Positions 59,433 to 64,000 of a stretch of 64,000 nucleotides of DNA are shown one piece after another. The notes beneath the pieces are model-generated. The model made no database searches, had not been told where the DNA came from, and worked only from the letters and a program-made list of their open reading frames with translations. Position numbers and translations under genes: made by a program. The DNA comes from VRUE01 sp963706605. GTDB taxonomy: Bacteria; Actinomycetota; Thermoleophilia; Solirubrobacterales; 70-9. The stretch is from positions 1,736,001 through 1,800,000 of the forward strand of contig OY970165.1 in assembly GCA_963706605.1 (NCBI GenBank), read 5' to 3'. How positions within the stretch are numbered: position 1 is the first letter of the stretch; each line of letters starts with the position of its first letter.

Positions 59433-60722
59433 GTGGATCTGCCTGGTCCGTTTCCGGTCGGGCGTTACGCCCGCAAGCTGGAAGAGGAGATGCGGCGTCG
59501 CGCCCGCGTCTCGCTGATCGGCGAGGTGACCGGCCTCAGCCGCAGCAAGGCTCAGGCCTACTTCGAGCTGCGCGACGCGGAGGGTGCGGTCCCGTGTGCG
59601 ATCTGGCTCAACGAGCTGGAGAAGCTGGAGCTCCCCGAGCAGGGCCTGCGCGATGGCGCCCAGGTCGTGATCGGCGGCGGTCCGGACTACTACAGGGGCG
59701 GCGCACAGGCCTCGCCCAGCTTCTTCTTCCGGGCCACCCATGTGCGCCTCGCCGGCGAGGGCGACCTCCTCGCCCGGCTCGAGGCGCTTCGCAAGCAGCT
59801 TCGCGCCGAGGGCCTCTTCGAGCTGCAGAAGCAACTGGCGCGTCCCCTGCTGCCGAGGACGATCGGGGTGGTCACGGCGGAGACGGGTGCGGCGCGGCGC
59901 GACCTGCTTGCCGGGTTGCGCCGCCGCGGCTGGGCGGGCACGGTCGTCTGGGCCTTCGCCCCGGTACAGGACCGGCGTGCGGCGCCGGCGATTGCGGCGG
60001 CGATCCAGGACCTAGCCGCGCGCCCGGAGGTGGAGGCGATCGTCGTCACCAGGGGCGGCGGCAGCCTTGCCGATCTCTGGGCGTTCTGCGACGAGACGCT
60101 CTGTCGCACGGTCGCGATGCTGCGGGTGCCGGTGATCAGCGCGGTCGGCCACGAGCGCGACTCGACCCTGATCGACGACGTCGCCGCGGTCGCCTGCTCG
60201 ACGCCGACGCACGCCGCCGAGGCCGTGGTGCCGCTCGAGTGCAACGAGGCGCGGCGCGGCCTGGAGCGCGGCGCCGCGTCGCTGCAGCGGGCCGGCGAAG
60301 GCGCGATCGGGGCTCGCACCCGCCACCTCGTCGCCCTGGCACGGGGCCCGGCACGGGCGCTGAGGCGAGAGCGGGCCGCGCTCAACCAGAAGACGCGGGA
60401 GATCCGCGCTGCTTCTGAGCGCGGTCTCTCCCAGCGGCTCTCCTTCCAGCGCCGTATCGCCGTCGTCGTGCTCCAGCGCGCACGTCGCCGCGCCGTCGAG
60501 GCGGAACTGGGCGGTCGCCGTGACGCGCTGCGGCGAGCCGAGGTGGCGTTGCGTGCCCACGAGCCCGAGCGCACGTTGGAGCGCGGCTACGCGCTGGTTG
60601 AGGACCCCCGCGGCGAGCCGGTGAGTGGCGCTGCTGCCGCGATCGCCGCCCGACGCGTCAGACTGCGATTCGCCGACGGCAGCGTCGGCGCCGAGATCGA
60701 CCAGGACGGGGGAGAGGAATGA
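59433..60722 (+). CDS. xseA: Exodeoxyribonuclease VII, large subunit
   Basis: A 429-residue protein. The OB-fold N-terminus (RVSLIGEVTGLSRSKAQAYFELRD) is followed by the catalytic core (PLLPRTIGVVTAETGAARRDLL, VTRGGGSLADLWAFCDETLCRTV, SAVGHERDSTLIDDVAA and the H-x-D-type motifs) and a long C-terminal coiled-coil arm. With XseB it degrades single-stranded DNA. GTG 59433, nine bp after the HxlR stop. It overlaps xseB by four bases (ATGA). Confidence 0.95.
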   Translation: MDLPGPFPVGRYARKLEEEMRRRARVSLIGEVTGLSRSKAQAYFELRDAEGAVPCAIWLNELEKLELPEQGLRDGAQVVIGGGPDYYRGGAQASPSFFFRATHVRLAGEGDLLARLEALRKQLRAEGLFELQKQLARPLLPRTIGVVTAETGAARRDLLAGLRRRGWAGTVVWAFAPVQDRRAAPAIAAAIQDLAARPEVEAIVVTRGGGSLADLWAFCDETLCRTVAMLRVPVISAVGHERDSTLIDDVAAVACSTPTHAAEAVVPLECNEARRGLERGAASLQRAGEGAIGARTRHLVALARGPARALRRERAALNQKTREIRAASERGLSQRLSFQRRIAVVVLQRARRRAVEAELGGRRDALRRAEVALRAHEPERTLERGYALVEDPRGEPVSGAAAAIAARRVRLRFADGSVGAEIDQDGGEE

Positions 60723-60964
60723 GCGAGAAACCGGACTCCTACGAGACCGCGGTCGAGCGGCTGGAGCAGATCATCGATCGCCTCGACTCTGGCCAGGCCG
60801 GCCTGCGCGAGACCCTCGACCTCTGTCGCGAGGGGCGCGAGCTGGTCACCTACTGCGCGGCCGAGCTCGACGCGGTCGGCGAGGGGCTGAAGGAGCTGCG
60901 GCTGGACGAGCTCGCGGCAAAGCTGGAGCAGGTCCCTGCCGGAGGCGAGGCCAACCAGCGCTAG
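60719..60964 (+). CDS. xseB: Exodeoxyribonuclease VII, small subunit
   Basis: An 81-residue helical protein with the family pattern YETAVERLEQIIDRLDSGQAGL and ETLDLCREGRELVTYC. It forms a complex with XseA. ATG 60719 overlaps xseA by four bases; the stop overlaps the convergent helicase-nuclease gene by four bases. Confidence 0.94.
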   Translation: MSEKPDSYETAVERLEQIIDRLDSGQAGLRETLDLCREGRELVTYCAAELDAVGEGLKELRLDELAAKLEQVPAGGEANQR

Positions 60965-63900
60965 GTAGTGGGGGCCTGAGTGGCGTCCGGCCCGGAGCAC
61001 AACCGGCCCAGGGCCGGGCAGCCCTGGCACAGATCCCAGTTGCGGTCCTCCTCCGTTGCGACGGGGAACTCGCCCCGCCCGATTCGCTCGATCGTCTCGA
61101 TCAGGCGCTCGCGACCGGCCTGCATCTCGTCGGCTCCGAGGCGGTAGAGGACAGGCTCCTCTGGTCTCTCGAGGAAGACGTAGGCGACCTCGACCTCGGT
61201 TGCGCCCCGGTCCCCGGTGATGGCCAGGGAGTAGATGTCGCGCTGGGTCTCGTATCGCCCGGCGCGCTCTGAGGGCGCGGATCCGTTCAGGCGGTCGGTC
61301 TTGTAGTCGATGACGAGCGGCGGGTCTCCGTCACGCTCGACCAGGAGGTCGATCGAGCCGCGCAGGACGGTGCCGGAGACGTCAAACAGGAGCGGCACCT
61401 CGGCGCGCACGGAGGCACCCTCTACGAGAACCCGCTCGCGCAGGAGCGTCGAGCCGAGCCAGGCGCTCACGGGGTTTCGCAGGTCTTCCAGCCGCTCGGA
61501 AGGGCCGGGCTCGAGCCCGGCGGCGAGGGCGTGCCGGCGAGTCAGCTCCTCCTCCGGCTCGCGCCAGCCGTTGGCCTGGCTCCACTCGAGCAGCGAGTGG
61601 ACGGCGGCCCCCCGTGCGGCCCCCTCGTCGCGTCCGCCGCCCCCTGCCGTCTCCTCATCTCCGTTCGCACTTTCACCCGCTATGCGGGCGTAACTGCGAC
61701 CGCCGCTGCCGAGATCCAGGACGCGCTCCATGTAGAAGCGGTAGGCGCAGTCCTCGTAGGCGCCGATCGCGGTGTAGGAGAGGGGGCGGCTGGGGACCGC
61801 CGGCGGGCGCCGCTCGACCAGCGGCGCTGGGCCTTGGCCGGGATCCGGCGCCGCGTTCTCCTCGCGCTTCGTCGCGGTCAGCTCGGCGGCCCGTTGGGGC
61901 GAGGCGAGGCTCACCCGAACCGCGACCTCGGCGGGAGCGAAGCTCGCCTCCAGGCCGGGACGCGGCTCTGGCGGTGGCAGCACGATCGTCGAGTCGCCGG
62001 TCCGGTCGACCTCGAATGCCTCGACGATCCGCTCGATCACCGGCGTCCTCAGGTTCCTCTCGCGTCCCGGCTCGGGCTTGACGACGCCGCTCAGCAGCAG
62101 TCGCCGCCGGGCCCTGGTCGCGGCGACGTGGAAGAGGCGCAGCTCCTCCTCGGCGTCGCGTCGCTGCCCCTCGTCGCGAAGCTCGCCGTAGTCATAGAGG
62201 TTGATCGAGCCGGCGCCGAGCCGGCGCAGCTGCATCCCCACCCGCGGCGCGTCCGCTTCGCGGGCAACCGTCAGCAGCGGGGTCACCGAGCCGGCCAGCG
62301 GGCTGCGGGCAAGGTCGGCCACGGCGACCACGTCGAACTCGAGGCCCTTGGCGCTGTGGACGGTCATGATCCGGACGCCGTCGTGGCCCTCCAGCGCGGT
62401 TGCGGCCTGCGCCTCGGCGTCGGCCTCCGAACGGGCGGCGAGGAAGTCGAGCAGGCCGCGCAGGTCGCGTCCCTCGCGCTGCTCGAACTCGGCGGCGAGT
62501 CGCATCAGCTTGCGCACGTTGGCGAATCGTGCCTCGCCGGACGCCCGCATCAGCACCGCCAGGTCGTAGCCCGTCTCGGCGACCGCCGCGTCGATCAGGT
62601 CGGCGAGCGAGAGGCGTCGCGCGCGCTCGCGCAGTGCCGCGATCGTTGTCTCGAAGCGGCGCAGCAGCGCCAGCTCGGCCGCCGGGATCTGCTCCAAGCG
62701 CTCGGGGGCCTCGAGCTCTGCCTCCTCCCGGCCGGCGATCCGCTCGATCGCGGGCCAGACGTGCCGGCGCCTCCCGGCTGCGGCGCGCAACAGCCAGAGG
62801 GTGTCGGGCGCAACCCCGCCGGCCGGAGAGGCCAGCGCCCCGAACAGGGCCTGGTCGTCGAGCGGGTTGGCGATCGTCGCCAGCAGCGCGCAGACGTCGG
62901 CGACCTGCTGCTGGGACCAGTAGCCACGGCCGCCGACCACGTAGGGGCGCAGGCCGGCCCGCTCCAGCGAGTCCTCATAGGCGTCGAGGTTGCTGAAGGC
63001 ACGCAGCAGCACGACCATCGCGCCGCGCTCGACCCCGGCGTCGGCCAGCTCACGCAGCCGCGCGGCCAGGAAGCGCGCCTCGGCGAGGCTGCTGGGAGCG
63101 GTGCGGGCGTCGATCGCCGGCTCCAGCTCAACCCCATCCTCGTCCCAGCCGTCGCGGCCCGTGAGCAGCAGCTCGACCGCCGGCCCGCCCCCTGGGGGGT
63201 CGTCGTCGCCCTTCGGAGCGCCGACCCGCAGCGGTCGGTAGGAATTGCCGAGCAGCCGCTCGCCGATCGCGTTGAAGGCGGCGATCAGACCTGGCTCGGA
63301 GCGGAAGTTGCCGCTGAGAGCCAGCACATCGGATTCGGGGTCCGCCTCGATCGCGGCGCGCTTTCGGCGGAAGACGTCGAGATCGGCTTGGCGGAAGCCG
63401 TAGATCGATTGCAGCTCATCGCCGACGACCATCAGCTCGCAGCGGGGGCCGTGAAGGGCTTCGATCAGCCGCAGCTGTAACCGGTTGGTGTCCTGGAACT
63501 CGTCGACCAGGATGTGGCTGAAGCGTGCCTGGTAGGCGGTGCCGACCTCGGTTCCCTCCAGGAGCCGCGCGGCGAGGATCTGAAGATCCTCGAAGTCGAG
63601 GCCCGCCCGCCGCTCCTTGGCGGCCTCGAAGCGGGACGAGAACAGGTCCAGCAGCTCGGCGGTGTGAGCGTAGGCCTCGCCACCCTCACCCGCCTCGGCG
63701 GCGCGGGCCACCGCTGCCTCGATCGCCTCCCGGTAGGCGCTCAGCGCTTTGGCCTTGCTGGTGGTCCGCAGCCCCGCCAGGCGGTCGAGGTCGGCAGCGG
63801 CCTCGCCGGCCGAGGCGAGGGTCTCGACGGCCCGCTCCAGCAGCTCCCGGTTCGAGTTGGTGGGCTTCAGCTCTTCGAGCGCCGTGGTCGCGGCCGCGGC

Positions 63901-64000
63901 GGCGCGGCGAACCGCCGTCGCGGGATCGGGGACCGGTGGCTCCGGCAGGTGCGGGGATGCGATGCCGCGGCTGCGCAGCTCGGCGTGGACGCCGACGACC
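60961..64000 (-). CDS. UvrD/AddA-type ATP-dependent helicase with Fe-S PD-(D/E)XK nuclease (partial, runs off the right edge)
   Basis: At least 1013 residues. The visible part has helicase motif II (LVDEFQDTNRLQL), motif III (GDELQSIYGFRQAD), motif IV-VI segments (LSGNFRSEPGLIAAFN, VHSAKGLEFDVVAVADL, HVAATRARRRLLLSG) and a C-terminal RecB-like nuclease (SYTAIGAYEDCAYRFYME, RGSIDLLVERDG, LVIDYKTDRL) ended by CQGCPALGRLC. The Cys before the nuclease and the three at the end fit an iron-staple 4Fe-4S cluster as in AddB and Cas4. It is a DNA-end processing or recombination enzyme. The N-terminus, including the Walker A motif, lies outside the window; the frame is open to base 64000. A REP-like palindrome lies within it at 61662-61702. 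Confidence 0.92.
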   Translation of the reverse strand, partial: VVGVHAELRSRGIASPHLPEPPVPDPATAVRRAAAAATTALEELKPTNSNRELLERAVETLASAGEAAADLDRLAGLRTTSKAKALSAYREAIEAAVARAAEAGEGGEAYAHTAELLDLFSSRFEAAKERRAGLDFEDLQILAARLLEGTEVGTAYQARFSHILVDEFQDTNRLQLRLIEALHGPRCELMVVGDELQSIYGFRQADLDVFRRKRAAIEADPESDVLALSGNFRSEPGLIAAFNAIGERLLGNSYRPLRVGAPKGDDDPPGGGPAVELLLTGRDGWDEDGVELEPAIDARTAPSSLAEARFLAARLRELADAGVERGAMVVLLRAFSNLDAYEDSLERAGLRPYVVGGRGYWSQQQVADVCALLATIANPLDDQALFGALASPAGGVAPDTLWLLRAAAGRRRHVWPAIERIAGREEAELEAPERLEQIPAAELALLRRFETTIAALRERARRLSLADLIDAAVAETGYDLAVLMRASGEARFANVRKLMRLAAEFEQREGRDLRGLLDFLAARSEADAEAQAATALEGHDGVRIMTVHSAKGLEFDVVAVADLARSPLAGSVTPLLTVAREADAPRVGMQLRRLGAGSINLYDYGELRDEGQRRDAEEELRLFHVAATRARRRLLLSGVVKPEPGRERNLRTPVIERIVEAFEVDRTGDSTIVLPPPEPRPGLEASFAPAEVAVRVSLASPQRAAELTATKREENAAPDPGQGPAPLVERRPPAVPSRPLSYTAIGAYEDCAYRFYMERVLDLGSGGRSYARIAGESANGDEETAGGGGRDEGAARGAAVHSLLEWSQANGWREPEEELTRRHALAAGLEPGPSERLEDLRNPVSAWLGSTLLRERVLVEGASVRAEVPLLFDVSGTVLRGSIDLLVERDGDPPLVIDYKTDRLNGSAPSERAGRYETQRDIYSLAITGDRGATEVEVAYVFLERPEEPVLYRLGADEMQAGRERLIETIERIGRGEFPVATEEDRNWDLCQGCPALGRLCSGPDATQAPTT
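61662..61702. repeat. REP-like palindrome, copy B, inside the helicase-nuclease coding sequence
   Basis: CGTTCGCACTT, then CACCCGCTATGCGGGCG, then TAACTGCGACCG. It shares the first 11 bases, the CTATGCGGG core and the overall symmetry with 48894-48935. It is read in frame as part of a linker (GRSYARIAGESANG-type) between the helicase and nuclease parts. Confidence 0.65.

Overview
The window looks like chromosomal DNA of a high-GC actinobacterium, most likely of the class Thermoleophilia (Solirubrobacterales-like). This is inferred from strongly G/C-ending codons, an F420-type LLM oxidoreductase, many acyl-CoA dehydrogenases, an exported protein that opens with an RRPSPAMIV-type leader typical of that group, and frequent GTG/TTG starts. 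No transposase, integrase, rRNA or CRISPR array was seen. One tRNA gene is present (tRNA-Thr).

Layout. 0-3.3 kb: a SigH-like sigma factor, a saccharopine-dehydrogenase-like oxidoreductase, a small protein, a GNAT protein and tRNA-Thr. 3.3-15.3 kb: an accessory-looking region of lower GC. It holds an XRE regulator, a cluster of unusual ArsR-like winged-helix regulators, a 1939-residue exported double-propeller protein, two small exported Cys-containing proteins, a gene fragment copied from just before the C-terminal domain of the giant protein, and three tandem paralogous lipoprotein genes. 15.3-25 kb: housekeeping and membrane genes, including a SHOCT membrane protein, a ring-cleaving dioxygenase with a maleylacetate reductase, a PlsC-GpsA fusion, an ECF sigma factor with a membrane partner, a rhomboid protease, a cobalamin-binding protein and a CBS/CorC protein. 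25-31.6 kb and 39.4-40.7 kb: fatty-acid/acyl-CoA metabolism (3-hydroxyacyl-CoA dehydrogenase, thiolase, three acyl-CoA dehydrogenases, LLM oxidoreductase). Two of these promoter regions carry the same 18-bp palindromic site. 31.6-39.3 kb: small and exported proteins, a second cluster of the ArsR-like regulators (one member split by a frameshift), a frameshifted Vps62-like gene, an SGNH hydrolase and a cell-wall-binding-repeat-like protein. 40.9-48.9 kb: an M23 peptidase, then the overlapping aspartate-family operon lysA-hom-thrC-thrB, a TolB-like propeller and a cupin. 49-54.7 kb: the large subunit of glutamate synthase, a coiled-coil protein and a zinc-ribbon/FHA protein. 54.8-64 kb: SRPBCC protein, lipoprotein, penicillin-binding protein, MarP-like protease, HxlR regulator, xseA-xseB, and a UvrD/AddA-type helicase-nuclease that runs off the right edge.

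The most interesting signals are: (1) a family of regulators with the motif RGAVEHFY and their small winged-helix partners, present at two loci 29 kb apart; (2) the 6.5-15.3 kb locus, which resembles a polymorphic-toxin arrangement (giant exported protein, compositionally different C-terminus, downstream orphan copy of the pre-C-terminal segment, expanded small exported proteins); (3) a PlsC-GpsA fusion; (4) a shared operator candidate for acyl-CoA genes; (5) a REP-like palindrome found once between genes and once inside the helicase-nuclease coding sequence; and (6) a zinc-ribbon/FHA gene whose only well-placed start codon appears to be ATC. All functional statements rest on reading the sequence and on family knowledge; no database search was run.
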